Source: DASPJL01 sp035628645 (GTDB lineage: Bacteria > Bacteroidota > Bacteroidia > Cytophagales > Cyclobacteriaceae). Taken from it: a stretch of DNA of 51,087 nucleotides. Every line of letters starts with the position of its first letter. The first letter of the stretch is position 1. The DNA lies in assembly GCA_035628645.1 (NCBI GenBank), contig DASPJL010000033.1:1-51087 (forward strand), read 5' to 3'. This document shows, piece by piece, positions 15,067-24,171 of this stretch. Made by a program: the position numbers and the translations under genes. Under the pieces are notes generated by a model. It did no database searches and was not told the origin of the DNA. It saw only the letters and a program-made list of their open reading frames with translations.

Positions 15067-16431
15067 ATGGAAACCATGATAGCAGAAAATGTGGAAATTT
15101 TAGCAGGGTGGGGAAATTACCCAACAGTTGAGTCCACAGTGGTGAAACCACGAAATGAAAATGAGGTAAGAGAAGCAATTGCCAAAAAGCAGATTGTGCC
15201 CAGGGGATTGGGAAGAAGTTATGGAGATCAGGCCATAAATAAAAACAGTAATGTTGCCGTTTGCACCCGAATGAATCATTTTATTTCCTTCGATGAGACG
15301 AATGGGATCCTTGAATGCGAGGCAGGAACAAGCCTTGCGGATATAATTTCCGCATTTGCACCTCGTGGGTATTTGCCAATGATTTGTCCGGGAACAAAAT
15401 ATGTGACCATAGGTGGCGCTATTGCCAATGATATTCATGGAAAGGCACATCATATTGACGGTTCATTTGTCAACTGTGTAGTTTCTTTTCAGATCATGCT
15501 GGCAGATGGAAGAATTTTAACGGCTTCAAGAGAAGAAAACAGCGATCTTTTTTGGGCTAATTTTGGGGGATTAGGACTTTTGGGAATTATTCTTTCTGCA
15601 AAAATTAAACTTAGAAAAGTGCAGTCAACCTACTTTAAACAAAAATCCCTGGTGGTAAAGAACCTGGATGAAATGTTGGATGCACTGGAAATATATGACA
15701 AGGACTATAATTATTCTGTTGCCTGGGTAGACCCTTTAGCCAAGGGGAAAAAATTGGGCGGAGGAGTACTTACCCTTGGAAATGCTGCCGAAATAAGTGA
15801 TCTGCCTGATTCTTTAAAACTAAATCCTTTAAAAGTTTCAGGTGATCCAAAGATATCTGTGCCAGTATTTTTTCCGGATTTTGCATTAAATTCAGTTACT
15901 GTACAAGTTTTGAATAAAGTAATAGCTTTTGTACAGAATTCCTCTAAAACCATAGTGCATTATGAGAAATTCTTTTTTCCCCTGGACGCTATCAATAACT
16001 GGAACAGGGGTTATGGAAAAAGAGGATTTGTGCAATACCAGTTTGTAATACCTTTGGAAAAAGGAAGAGAAAACCTCAGAGTGATTTTGGAGAAAATAGC
16101 ACGAAGCGGTTGTAATCCTTTTTTAAATGTTCTCAAAAAAATGGGGCCGGGACAGGGAATCCTTTCATTCCCTTTTGAAGGTTATACCTTAGCGATCGAT
16201 TTTCCAGTAACTAAAAATTTAATTCCGTTTACTAAAGACCTGGATAAAACTGTGTTGGATGCCGGCGGAAGACTTTATTTAGGCAAAGACGCTTTATTAG
16301 ATAAGGACATGTTCAGGGCAATGTATCCTCAATACAAAGAATGGATGGGGGTTAAGGCGAAATATGATCCTGACAATGTATTTACTTCCAATATAGGGAG
16401 AAGATTGGGTTTGGAGGTTGGATCTCTATAA
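15067..16431 (+). CDS. FAD-linked oxidoreductase of the DprE1 family
   Basis: I start it at 15067 (METMIAENVEIL, 454 residues). The frame is open 62 codons further upstream but that part is translated repeat. The VAO-type FAD domain shows PRGLGRSYGDQA (about 38-49) and IANDIHGKAHHIDGSF, which closely parallels DprE1, the flavin subunit that oxidises decaprenylphosphoryl-ribose to the 2'-keto form for arabinan synthesis in actinobacteria. The C-terminal end KYDPDNVFTSNIGRRLG is typical of aldonolactone-oxidase-like enzymes. No DprE2 reductase is adjacent, so the substrate here is unknown. The barrel gene 8 bp downstream may be co-transcribed. Confidence 0.85.
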   Translation: METMIAENVEILAGWGNYPTVESTVVKPRNENEVREAIAKKQIVPRGLGRSYGDQAINKNSNVAVCTRMNHFISFDETNGILECEAGTSLADIISAFAPRGYLPMICPGTKYVTIGGAIANDIHGKAHHIDGSFVNCVVSFQIMLADGRILTASREENSDLFWANFGGLGLLGIILSAKIKLRKVQSTYFKQKSLVVKNLDEMLDALEIYDKDYNYSVAWVDPLAKGKKLGGGVLTLGNAAEISDLPDSLKLNPLKVSGDPKISVPVFFPDFALNSVTVQVLNKVIAFVQNSSKTIVHYEKFFFPLDAINNWNRGYGKRGFVQYQFVIPLEKGRENLRVILEKIARSGCNPFLNVLKKMGPGQGILSFPFEGYTLAIDFPVTKNLIPFTKDLDKTVLDAGGRLYLGKDALLDKDMFRAMYPQYKEWMGVKAKYDPDNVFTSNIGRRLGLEVGSL

Positions 16432-16439
16432 TTTGAATA

Positions 16440-17177
16440 ATGAAGAAGTTTTTTATTTTTTATTTTCTGCTCATTTCACAAAGCCTGTTTTCTCAAAACA
16501 GGTTTTTCTTTTCATTAGATGGTGGACCAACCTATTCTTATAGGAGTTTGTATTCTACGAATAAAGATAAGATTTGGAAAAATGTAATTAAACAAATTGA
16601 TAAAAATGAAGGCGGTAGATTTGGTTTTAAGATAAGTGGTACATTAGGTTTTGAACTTTCAAAGAGACTTGCAATAAGTTCAGGAGTTGAATATCTAAAA
16701 ATTGGTGAATCTGGCAAAATGATAGCTGAAAACCATTTAGTAGACAGTTTAAACTTTGGAAGGGAGGAGAAGAAGGTCTTCTATGATTATTATTACATTT
16801 CTATCCCCCTTATCTTAGAGTACAAGCTTGTTAATAGAAAAGTAGAAATAAAACCTCAAATAGGATTTTCCATTGATTTTTTAACCAAGAAAACTTTTAC
16901 CTGGAAGAATGGACAAAATGAGGATTTTCAAGGTAAGATGATTTTTTATAATTATAAAAACCTTGTATTATCAGGAAGAATAGGTGTAGAGCTTGCTTTT
17001 AAGATATCAGATAAAGTTAGATTCTACCTCAATCCATCCTATAGCAGAGCCCTTACTACTAGTGCCACTTTTGAGATTGATCCGGAACCTTGGATTATGA
17101 ATGCAAAGTTTGATACTTCTTTTAAGCAATTCAATTATTATTTTACTAATGATTTAGGCTTAAGAGTTTATTTGTAA
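16440..17177 (+). CDS. Outer-membrane beta-barrel protein, PorT-like
   Basis: The 245-residue protein starts with a signal peptide (MKKFFIFYFLLISQSLFSQ) followed by alternating beta-strand patterns (FFFSLDGGPTY, RFGFKISGTLGFEL, LAISSGVEYL, FYDYYYISIPLIL) ending in an aromatic-rich strand, FNYYFTNDLGLRVYL. This is the pattern of the small eight-strand OMP_b-brl family common in Bacteroidota. No enzymatic motif is visible. It begins 8 bp after the oxidoreductase stop and is probably its operon partner. Its role is unknown. Confidence 0.75.
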   Translation: MKKFFIFYFLLISQSLFSQNRFFFSLDGGPTYSYRSLYSTNKDKIWKNVIKQIDKNEGGRFGFKISGTLGFELSKRLAISSGVEYLKIGESGKMIAENHLVDSLNFGREEKKVFYDYYYISIPLILEYKLVNRKVEIKPQIGFSIDFLTKKTFTWKNGQNEDFQGKMIFYNYKNLVLSGRIGVELAFKISDKVRFYLNPSYSRALTTSATFEIDPEPWIMNAKFDTSFKQFNYYFTNDLGLRVYL

Positions 17178-17502
17178 ATCCTGGAAGCATCAATGAAAAG
17201 TACATTTCGCGGAAAGAGAGGTAGTTAAATCAATGTCTTACATTCTAAATCCTTGTTCAATATTTGAGTCTCAAATGGGTTTAGGGTTCATGCATGGTCG
17301 CAAAAATTTAATCGCAAAGGGAAAGTAAAGTTTTGAAATCGTTGTGTCCTTGATTTTTTCTGTGGCTCTTTGTGTAAATCGTTAACTAATGTTAACATCA
17401 AACAACTTTCTTCATCAATATGAAAGTCTGGAGTAAAAGGCGAAGGAAATAAAAAAGGGAAGTTTCCTTCCCTTTAGAAATTAATTTTGTATTGCCTTGT
17501 GT
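17178..17502. other. Convergent spacer with degenerate CACAGAG-type repeat
   Basis: There is no gene. From about 17290 to 17385 it contains a worn CACAGAG-type element: TCGCAAAGGGAAAG on the left and, read inverted, ACACAAAGAGCCACAG on the right. The purA terminator follows at 17451-17475. Confidence 0.5.
17451..17475 (-). terminator. purA: Rho-independent terminator of purA
   Basis: A perfect 9-bp stem (17454-17462 with 17467-17475, AAAGGGAAG) with a TTTC loop is followed on the minus strand by a T run. It is 28 bp beyond the purA stop. Confidence 0.9.
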
Positions 17503-18786
17503 CTATGCCAAAACAGTACTTTTAATCAATGTTTGTGTACGGTCCGGGCCAAGGGAAATAATATTAATCGGCACCTGAAGTTCTTTTTCCAAATAGCTTA
17601 CATAATTTAATAATTCGGCGGGAAGTTGGTCAAAATCTTTTACATGGCTCAGATTCATGTTCCACCCTTTTAATGTTTTATAAACAGGCTCTAATTCTTC
17701 ATCAACTATATCGTAAGGAACACCATCTATTATTTGACCCGTTTTTAATTTATAATGTGTACAAATTTTTATTTCTTCAAAAATATTAAGCACATCTGCT
17801 TTCATCATAAAAAGTTGAGTTACCCCATTTATCATGATTGCATATTTCAGAGTGGGTAAATCCAACCAGCCGCATCTTCTTGGTCTTCCCGTAGTAGAAC
17901 CAAATTCGTTTCCTTCCCTCCTCATTCTTTCACCGGTTTCATCTTTTAATTCTGTTGGAAAAGGACCGCTTCCTACTCTTGTACAATAAGCTTTAAATAT
18001 TCCGAAAACTTCTCCTATATGTTTAGGTGCGACGCCCAATCCTGTGCAAGCTCCTGCTGTCATGGTATTTGAACTTGTTACGAAAGGATAACTTCCGAAG
18101 TCCACATCAAGCAACGAGCCTTGAGCGCCTTCTGCTAAAATAGATTCTTTTGACTGAAGGGCTTCGTTTATCTGATATTCACTATCCACCAGATTAAAGG
18201 TTTTGATAAATTCAAGGGCCTCAAAAAATTGCTTTTCCGATTCTTTTAAATCAAAGTCATATTTATAAAAGTCAAGAATGGTAACATGCTGCTTTACCAG
18301 CGTATCGTATTTCACTCTAAAATTCGGAGAAATGATATCACCTACTCTTAATCCTTGTCGTGCTACTTTATCCTGATAAGTTGGACCAATTCCTTTTAAC
18401 GTAGACCCAATTTTGTTGTCCCCTTTGGATTGTTCATACGCAGCATCCAATAATCTATGTGTCGGGATAATCAGTGAGGCCTTCTTTGAAATGTATAAAT
18501 TTTGTTTCAGGTTAAGGTTAAATTTGGTTAATCCTTCTATTTCCTTTTTTAAAATAATAGGATCAAGCACCACGCCATTGCCTATGATGTTTTTGATCTC
18601 AGGTCTGAATACTCCGCTAGGGATCTGATGCAGCACATGTTTAATTCCATCAAACTCTAAAGTATGACCGGCATTGGGTCCTCCCTGGAAACGGGCAACA
18701 ACTTTATATTTTGGAGCAAGGAAATCAACAATTTTACCTTTTCCTTCATCGCCCCATTGCAACCCTAATAATACATCAACACTCAT
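17503..18786 (-). CDS. purA: Adenylosuccinate synthase
   Basis: This enzyme makes adenylosuccinate from IMP, aspartate and GTP in AMP synthesis. At 427 residues it is full length. It begins with the phosphate-binding loop LGLQWGDEGKGKIVDFLA (D13, the catalytic base region) and has GGPNAGHTL about 35-43, GIGPTYQDK, and TTGRPRRCGWLDLP near 300. Upstream on the strand, 94 bp away, is a Fur-family gene. No purine operator is obvious. Confidence 0.97.
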   Translation of the reverse strand: MSVDVLLGLQWGDEGKGKIVDFLAPKYKVVARFQGGPNAGHTLEFDGIKHVLHQIPSGVFRPEIKNIIGNGVVLDPIILKKEIEGLTKFNLNLKQNLYISKKASLIIPTHRLLDAAYEQSKGDNKIGSTLKGIGPTYQDKVARQGLRVGDIISPNFRVKYDTLVKQHVTILDFYKYDFDLKESEKQFFEALEFIKTFNLVDSEYQINEALQSKESILAEGAQGSLLDVDFGSYPFVTSSNTMTAGACTGLGVAPKHIGEVFGIFKAYCTRVGSGPFPTELKDETGERMRREGNEFGSTTGRPRRCGWLDLPTLKYAIMINGVTQLFMMKADVLNIFEEIKICTHYKLKTGQIIDGVPYDIVDEELEPVYKTLKGWNMNLSHVKDFDQLPAELLNYVSYLEKELQVPINIISLGPDRTQTLIKSTVLA

Positions 18787-18880
18787 TATTTTTATTGTAG
18801 TTAAAAGTTAAATTTCTTTTGTTTTAAATAAACAGGTTATATCGTTTAGTTATGATTTCAATTGTAGTTGAGTCAATTGT

Positions 18881-19360
18881 TTATTGATTTTGACTCGCCT
18901 GTGGTCTGTTTGCGCAATCTACTTTTACGCAATTTCCATAAAGGATTAAAGAATGATGAAGAATTTTAAATTTCAATAATTCCCCTACCATGGTTTGGAT
19001 ATTATGAACGCGAGGATCGCAGAATTCAATTACTTTATGGCATTCCGTGCAAATTAAATGATCATGTTGTTTGTAGCCATAAGATTTTTCGTATTGCGCA
19101 AGATTTTTTCCGAATTGATGCTTACTCACCAGGTCGCACTCCACAAGGACGTCCAAAGTATTGTAAACGGTTGCTCTGCTTACCTGGTAGTTTTTATTCT
19201 TCATACTTATATATAAAGACTCCACATCAAAATGGCCTTGTCTTGAATATATTTCTTCTAAAATTGCAAAACGTTCAGGTGTTTTTCTTAAACCCTTATT
19301 TTCCAGATAGGCAGTAAATATTTGTTTTACTTCTTCGAATATTTTAGGATTTAAGATCAT
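18881..19360 (-). CDS. Fur-family metal-responsive repressor
   Basis: The 159-residue protein has an N-terminal winged helix (about 20-90, with SRATVYNTLDVL as the recognition helix) and a C-terminal dimer domain with metal sites: HDH at 99-101, C104 and C107 (CTEC), and C144 and C149 near the end. The double-cysteine structural zinc site is typical of Fur, PerR and Zur alike, so the sensed metal or peroxide cannot be told from this. It is separately expressed from a perfect -7 box. Whether it controls purA downstream is unknown. Confidence 0.9.
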   Translation of the reverse strand: MILNPKIFEEVKQIFTAYLENKGLRKTPERFAILEEIYSRQGHFDVESLYISMKNKNYQVSRATVYNTLDVLVECDLVSKHQFGKNLAQYEKSYGYKQHDHLICTECHKVIEFCDPRVHNIQTMVGELLKFKILHHSLILYGNCVKVDCANRPQASQNQ

Positions 19361-19381
19361 ATCGATTCAATTAATAAGAGG

Positions 19382-19389
19382 CAAATTTA
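19382..19389 (-). promoter_or_regulatory. -7 promoter box of the Fur-family gene
   Basis: On the minus strand this reads TAAATTTG, a perfect TAnnTTTG match 21 bp before the start codon. A -33 TTTG is not evident. Confidence 0.5.
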
Positions 19390-19448
19390 GACTAAAAATT
19401 CTTTTTTTTATATGGAAGGCTTGTTTAATATAGCATAGGTTGTGACTC

Positions 19449-19508
19449 AAAAGTAATGAGTTGAGAGAAATCTAAATAATTCGCTCAATCACTCATTCTC
19501 TCATTCAC
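19449..19508. repeat. Short inverted array, GAATGAG type, about 8-bp period
   Basis: The left side has GTAATGAGTTGAGAGAAAT; the right side read on the minus strand gives GAATGAGA, GAATGAGT, GATTGAGC in 8-bp steps. It ends 10 bp short of the relA/spoT stop codon. A related single-armed array is at 27199-27240. Confidence 0.55.
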
Positions 19509-19517
19509 CTAATAGTA

Positions 19518-21734
19518 TTAAGAGTCAAACCTGACCACGCTTACAATTCCGGGAACCTGTTCTAATTTTTTAGTCAATTTTTGTAAATGGCGGGTATCAT
19601 GGACAAACACCATGATTGTTCCTTCAAAGATGCTGTTGTTGGTATCGAGAGTAATTGACCGCATGTTTACTTTTAGTTCATTAGAAATCACTCTGGTGAT
19701 CTCATTTACAATACCTACACGATCAGTTCCTGTTACTCTTAATCCTGCAAGGAAGGCCAGTTCATGTTGAGAAGTCCATTTGGCTTTTACGATCCGGTAG
19801 CCATAGTTGGACATTAGCTCTATTGCATTGGGACAGGATGTTCTGTGGATTTTAATCCCTTCGTTTACCGTTACAAACCCAAAGACATCGTCTCCGGGAA
19901 TCGGGTTACAACATTTGGCAAGTTTATATTCTATCTGGTCAAGATCTTCACCGATTAAAAGCATATCGGTATCTGCACCTTTTATGTTTTTTATATGCTT
20001 TTCAAAAGATTTGGCATCTTGAATAATATCTTTTTTAGTTTGGGATTTACTTTCCTTAAGCCCGATAATCTTAGTGATTTCCTTTTTATCAATTTGGCCT
20101 TTACCTACTTTATAAAAGAAATCAAAAGAAGTCTTAGTGTTGAACAGCGCCCTTAGCTCATTGATGGTTTCATTGTTGACGGCAACCTTAATGGATTTTA
20201 GCTTTTTCTCTACAATTGTTTTTCCTTCCAGGGCAATGAGTTTTTTTTCTTCTCTCAGAATGTCTTTGATTTTCGCTCTGGCTTTAGAAGTTACAATAAA
20301 TCTAAGCCAATCCTCATTGGGCCTTTGTTTGCTTGAGGTTAAGATTTCTACCTGGTCTCCATTGCTGAGAATATAATTTAGAGGAACAAGTTTTTGATTT
20401 ACTTTAGCCCCAAGGCAACGTGCGCCGATTTCCGAATGTATCTCAAAAGCAAAGTCTAACGCGGTTGATCCGTAAGGCAAGATCTTTAATTCACCTTTTG
20501 GCGTGAAAATAAATACTTCGTCAGAAAATAGATTACTCCTGAAGTCATCCATAAATTCGATGGCAGAGGAATCATTTTGCTCTAGCATATCCCTCACCTT
20601 GCCTATCCATTCATCCAGGCCAGATACCCTGTCTTTACCCGTGTTGTCTTTATATTTCCAATGGGCTGCATAGCCTTTTTCCGCAATATCGTCCATCCTG
20701 GAAGTCCTTATCTGCACCTCTACCCATTGCCCGGTCTTGCTCATTACGGTAGTGTGTAATGATTCATAACCATTTGCCCTCGGCGTGCTTATCCAGTCCC
20801 TCAATCTGTCGGGGTTGGGTTTATAAAAGTCTGTTACTATGGAATATACCTGCCAGCAATGCGCTTTTTCCTGTTCTGGCTTAGCGTCAATAATAATTCT
20901 TACTGCAAAAAGGTCATACACTTCTTCAAAAGGAATTTTTTGTTTTTTCATTTTATTCCAAATGGAAAAAATGGATTTCGGCCTTCCTTTAATTACAAAA
21001 TCAAATTCCTGAGCGGCCAATTCTTTTTGAAGAGGCGCAATAAAATCTTTTATGAATTTTTGCCTTGCGTACTTCGTCTCATTGATCTTTTTAGCAATTT
21101 CCTTGTAGGTCTCGGTTTCGGTATACTTTAGATAAAGGTCCTCCAGTTCAGATTTTATTGCATACAAACCAAGGCGGTGGGCCAGGGGAGCATATAAATA
21201 TATGGTTTCAGAAGCTATTTTAAGTTGCTTATTCCTTGGCATAGAGTCAAGGGTTCGCATATTATGAAGCCTATCCGCTATTTTTATCAGGATTACCCTT
21301 ACATCTTCGGAAAGGGTTAGAAGCATCTTCCTGAAATTTTCCGCCTGAGCAGAACTTCCATGTTCAAAGACGCCGGAAATTTTTGTGAGGCCGTCAATAA
21401 TAGAGGCTATTTTTGGCCCAAATTCTCTTTGGATATCCTCAATTTCTGTGTCCGTATCTTCCACTACATCGTGAAGAAGCGCAGAGATAATGGAGGTTGT
21501 TCCCAATCCTATTTCCTCTACAGCTATTTGAGCAACTGCCAATGGATGATAAATATAAGGCTCTCCTGACCTTCGCCGCATATCTTTGTGGGCTTCAAGC
21601 GATGCATTAAAAGCTTTTTTGATAAGCTTTGCATCGTTATCCTTTAAAATAGGTTTAGCGTGACGAAGGAGTCTTCTATACCTTCTTAAAATCTCTTTAT
21701 TTTCCTGTTCAATCTCTATTTGCAACAATTCCAT
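19518..21734 (-). CDS. RelA/SpoT bifunctional (p)ppGpp synthetase/hydrolase
   Basis: The 738-residue Rel enzyme sets stringent-response alarmone levels. The HD hydrolase domain is intact (H63, H88-D89 in ALLHDVVEDT), so it should degrade ppGpp. The synthetase domain (about 235-350) has DLFAVRIIID and RANGYESLHTTV. A TGS domain (about 405-465) follows, then a conserved-cysteine region (KCCNPIPGDDVFGFV) and a C-terminal ACT domain (about 665-738). This is the long ribosome-associated Rel type, probably the main one in this genome. It is transcribed away from the tRNA-Leu gene. Confidence 0.96.
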   Translation of the reverse strand: MELLQIEIEQENKEILRRYRRLLRHAKPILKDNDAKLIKKAFNASLEAHKDMRRRSGEPYIYHPLAVAQIAVEEIGLGTTSIISALLHDVVEDTDTEIEDIQREFGPKIASIIDGLTKISGVFEHGSSAQAENFRKMLLTLSEDVRVILIKIADRLHNMRTLDSMPRNKQLKIASETIYLYAPLAHRLGLYAIKSELEDLYLKYTETETYKEIAKKINETKYARQKFIKDFIAPLQKELAAQEFDFVIKGRPKSIFSIWNKMKKQKIPFEEVYDLFAVRIIIDAKPEQEKAHCWQVYSIVTDFYKPNPDRLRDWISTPRANGYESLHTTVMSKTGQWVEVQIRTSRMDDIAEKGYAAHWKYKDNTGKDRVSGLDEWIGKVRDMLEQNDSSAIEFMDDFRSNLFSDEVFIFTPKGELKILPYGSTALDFAFEIHSEIGARCLGAKVNQKLVPLNYILSNGDQVEILTSSKQRPNEDWLRFIVTSKARAKIKDILREEKKLIALEGKTIVEKKLKSIKVAVNNETINELRALFNTKTSFDFFYKVGKGQIDKKEITKIIGLKESKSQTKKDIIQDAKSFEKHIKNIKGADTDMLLIGEDLDQIEYKLAKCCNPIPGDDVFGFVTVNEGIKIHRTSCPNAIELMSNYGYRIVKAKWTSQHELAFLAGLRVTGTDRVGIVNEITRVISNELKVNMRSITLDTNNSIFEGTIMVFVHDTRHLQKLTKKLEQVPGIVSVVRFDS

Positions 21735-21821
21735 CGTATCTTTTCCAACTAATGAATAAAGAAAATCTTAATAAATAAAAAAAATATTTTTTGAATTATT
21801 TTAAACTAAATTAAAAATTCA

Positions 21822-21829
21822 TAGCTTTG
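21822..21829 (+). promoter_or_regulatory. -7 promoter box of tRNA-Leu
   Basis: TAGCTTTG is a perfect TAnnTTTG match ending 17 bp before the tRNA 5' end, a natural place for a tRNA promoter. A TTTG at 21790-21793 is too far upstream (28 bp) for a standard -33. Confidence 0.6.
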
Positions 21830-21846
21830 CCACTCAATTTTCTAGA

Positions 21847-21928
21847 GCGGATGTGGCGAAATTGGTAGACGCACTAGACTTAGGATCTAGCGCTGCGAGG
21901 CATGGGGGTTCGAGTCCCTCCATCCGCA
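21847..21928 (+). tRNA. tRNA-Leu (anticodon UAG)
   Basis: The 82-nt class II tRNA has acceptor stem GCGGATG with CATCCGC and discriminator A. The D-arm contains TTGGTAGAC. The anticodon stem is CTAGA/TCTAG around loop CTTAGGA, giving anticodon UAG. There is a short variable arm, and T-arm GGGGGTTCGAGTCCCTC. CCA is not encoded. It is transcribed ahead of tig, with a terminator between them. Confidence 0.97.
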
Positions 21929-21934
21929 CAAGGT

Positions 21935-21969
21935 AAACCCTCAATTCTCTAAAGGAATTGGGGGTTTTT
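21935..21969 (+). terminator. Terminator after tRNA-Leu
   Basis: AAACCC-T-CAATTC (21935-21947) pairs with GAATTG-G-GGGTTT (21955-21967), one G-T wobble, and ends in a T run. It separates the tRNA from tig, 43 bp before the tig start. Confidence 0.85.
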
Positions 21970-22011
21970 AAATTATAGGTATTACATTTTTCTAATCTAA
22001 ACTTTAAAGAG

Positions 22012-23355
22012 TTGGACATCATATTAAACAAAAAAACAACCACAAATGCTTCAATTAAAGTTACAGTAAATGAAGCTGATTATCAATCCAAGGTTGCAGA
22101 AAAATTAAAAGATTATAGTAGAAAAGCACAAATTAAAGGCTTTAGACCCGGAAAAGTGCCGCCTACTTTAATTAAGAAAATGTATGGCAAATCCATAATG
22201 GTGGATGAAATAAATCATTTGTTGAGTGATTCCATAAATAAATATATAAAAGAAAAAGAACTGCCTATTGTCGGCGAGCCATTGCCGGATAATGAGAATC
22301 AACAAAACATTGACTGGGATAATCAAAAGGCGTTTGAATTCGTATACAATGTTGGACTACACTCTGACTTTAATTATGATCTAAAGAAACTGGATCCTCA
22401 GGTAAAATACGTAATAAAAGCAGATGATAAAGAGGTAAATGAAACCATTGAAAGAATTCAGGCTCAGTCTGGAAAAATGGATTCAGTAGAAACTTCTGAA
22501 AAGGGTGATTTTATATATGGCGATTTAAAAGCCAAAGATTCTGATACCGTTCAATCCATCACTTTACCTACAAACAAAGTTGAAGACGGTGAGTTGAAGA
22601 AATTCCTGGGATTAAAAAAGGAAAAGACCGTTTCTTTTGACATAAAGAAAATATTTGGAGGAGACAATTCCTTGGTAGCTACTTTTTTAGGAATACCAAA
22701 GGAAGAGGCTGAGAACCTTGAAGGAAGTTATGAATTGACCGTTACGGACATTAAAAGAACCGTGCCTGAAGAACTTAACCAGGAGTTTTTTGACAAGGTA
22801 TTTGGAAAAGATACAGTTAAGTCAGAGGATGAGTTTAGAGCGAAAGTAAAAGAAACGCTTGAAACTAATTTTAATGCTGAAAGTGATTCTCTTTTGACAA
22901 GAAATATTTATGAAGCGCTTATTGATACTACGGAAATAGAACTTCCTGTCGAGTTCATTAAAGACTATTTATATATTCTGAATCAGGGAAAATTTGATAA
23001 AGAGAAAATAGAAAAAGATTACGATTTGTATAGCAAAGAAATTAAATGGGGGCTGATCAGGAACAAAATTATTAAAGAACTTAATTATAAAGTAACTGAT
23101 AATGAGTTGAGAGATGAGGCGCGAAAGATCATGACAAATCAATTGATGCAATATGGCGGAGGGAATTTTCCTGAAATGGGCGATTTATTAAATACGTTAG
23201 CTGATAATTATTTGAAACAAGATAACGGAAAGAATATTAATGGTTTGGTTGAAAATATTCTCTTTACGAAAACCATTGATTTTATAAAAGATAAAGTAAC
23301 AATTAAAGAAAAAGAAGTTAGTAAAGAAGAATTTACTAAGTTAGCATCAAACTAA
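22012..23355 (+). CDS. tig: Trigger factor (ribosome-associated chaperone)
   Basis: At 447 residues it is full length. The ribosome-binding domain has the signature GFRPGKVPPTLIKKMYG (about 43-59). A divergent central FKBP-like domain (about 150-240) and a helical C-terminal cradle follow. The start is TTG at 22012 (MDIILNKKTTTNASIKV); the next Met is at about residue 58, inside the conserved core, and homologues begin the same way, so the TTG is likely real. It heads the tig-clpP-clpX cluster, with 61 bp to clpP. Confidence 0.95.
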   Translation: MDIILNKKTTTNASIKVTVNEADYQSKVAEKLKDYSRKAQIKGFRPGKVPPTLIKKMYGKSIMVDEINHLLSDSINKYIKEKELPIVGEPLPDNENQQNIDWDNQKAFEFVYNVGLHSDFNYDLKKLDPQVKYVIKADDKEVNETIERIQAQSGKMDSVETSEKGDFIYGDLKAKDSDTVQSITLPTNKVEDGELKKFLGLKKEKTVSFDIKKIFGGDNSLVATFLGIPKEEAENLEGSYELTVTDIKRTVPEELNQEFFDKVFGKDTVKSEDEFRAKVKETLETNFNAESDSLLTRNIYEALIDTTEIELPVEFIKDYLYILNQGKFDKEKIEKDYDLYSKEIKWGLIRNKIIKELNYKVTDNELRDEARKIMTNQLMQYGGGNFPEMGDLLNTLADNYLKQDNGKNINGLVENILFTKTIDFIKDKVTIKEKEVSKEEFTKLASN

Positions 23356-23416
23356 TGTTTCAGTTTTTCTGTTAATTTAGTCAAAAATCTTTGTAAGCTT
23401 TATTTTTTTAATATTT

Positions 23417-24097
23417 ATGCAACTAGACGAATTCAGTAAATACGCAGTAAAAGACCGGGGAATCAGTAGTTTAGGTCTTGAAGGGTACGTGAATACAACC
23501 ATTACCAACCTTACTCCCAATATTATTGAGGAGCGAAGAATGAATGCGGTGGCAATGGATGTTTTTTCAAGATTAATGATGGATAGAATTATTTTTCTTG
23601 GAGTTCCAATAGATGATTACGTTGCCAATATAGTTCAGGCTCAGCTTCTTTTTTTGGAATCCACGGATTCGACAAAAGATATACTTATCTATATAAATAG
23701 CCCGGGCGGTTCCGTTTATGCCGGTTTAGGTATATACGATACTATGCAATTTGTAAATCCTGATGTAGCCACCATTTGTACGGGATTAGCAGCTTCTATG
23801 GGCGCTGTGCTTTTGGCAGGTGGTGCAAAGGACAAAAGATCTGCATTACCTCATGCCCGGGTAATGATCCATCAACCTTTGGGCGGTGCAGGTGGACAGG
23901 CTTCGGATATAGAAATAACAGCAAGGGAAATTTTAAAACTTAAAAAAGAGCTTTATGAAATCCTTTCTGAACATACAGGAAAGAGTATGGAACAAATAGA
24001 GAAAAACTCTGACCGTGACTATTGGATGAAAGCCGAAGAGGCACTGGAGTATGGCTTAATTGACGAGGTTTTGAATAGGAAAAGTAGCGCCAAGTAA
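23417..24097 (+). CDS. clpP: ATP-dependent Clp protease proteolytic subunit
   Basis: The 226-residue serine protease forms the barrel that degrades proteins unfolded by ClpX. The catalytic Ser is S127 in GLAASMGA and His is H152 in MIHQPLGG; the Asp lies near residue 200 in NSDRDYWM. The first 30 residues precede the mature handle region and may be a propeptide. An AATCTTTG at 23386-23393, one mismatch from the -7 consensus and 23 bp upstream, suggests a promoter of its own as well as read-through from tig. Confidence 0.97.
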   Translation: MQLDEFSKYAVKDRGISSLGLEGYVNTTITNLTPNIIEERRMNAVAMDVFSRLMMDRIIFLGVPIDDYVANIVQAQLLFLESTDSTKDILIYINSPGGSVYAGLGIYDTMQFVNPDVATICTGLAASMGAVLLAGGAKDKRSALPHARVMIHQPLGGAGGQASDIEITAREILKLKKELYEILSEHTGKSMEQIEKNSDRDYWMKAEEALEYGLIDEVLNRKSSAK

Positions 24098-24171
24098 TAG
24101 AAATAGCGCTATTGAATGAAACCCGAATAATAAAAGCTATTAATTTTTTAATTTAATCAACAGTTATATTT

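Noticed and set aside
21834..22043. Minus-strand frame covering tRNA-Leu
   Set aside because: It runs through the tRNA gene; such frames are a well-known annotation artefact.
24102..24113. Perfect 12-bp palindrome AATAGCGCTATT between clpP and clpX
   Set aside because: Short, isolated, no second site or T tail; expected by chance at this base composition.
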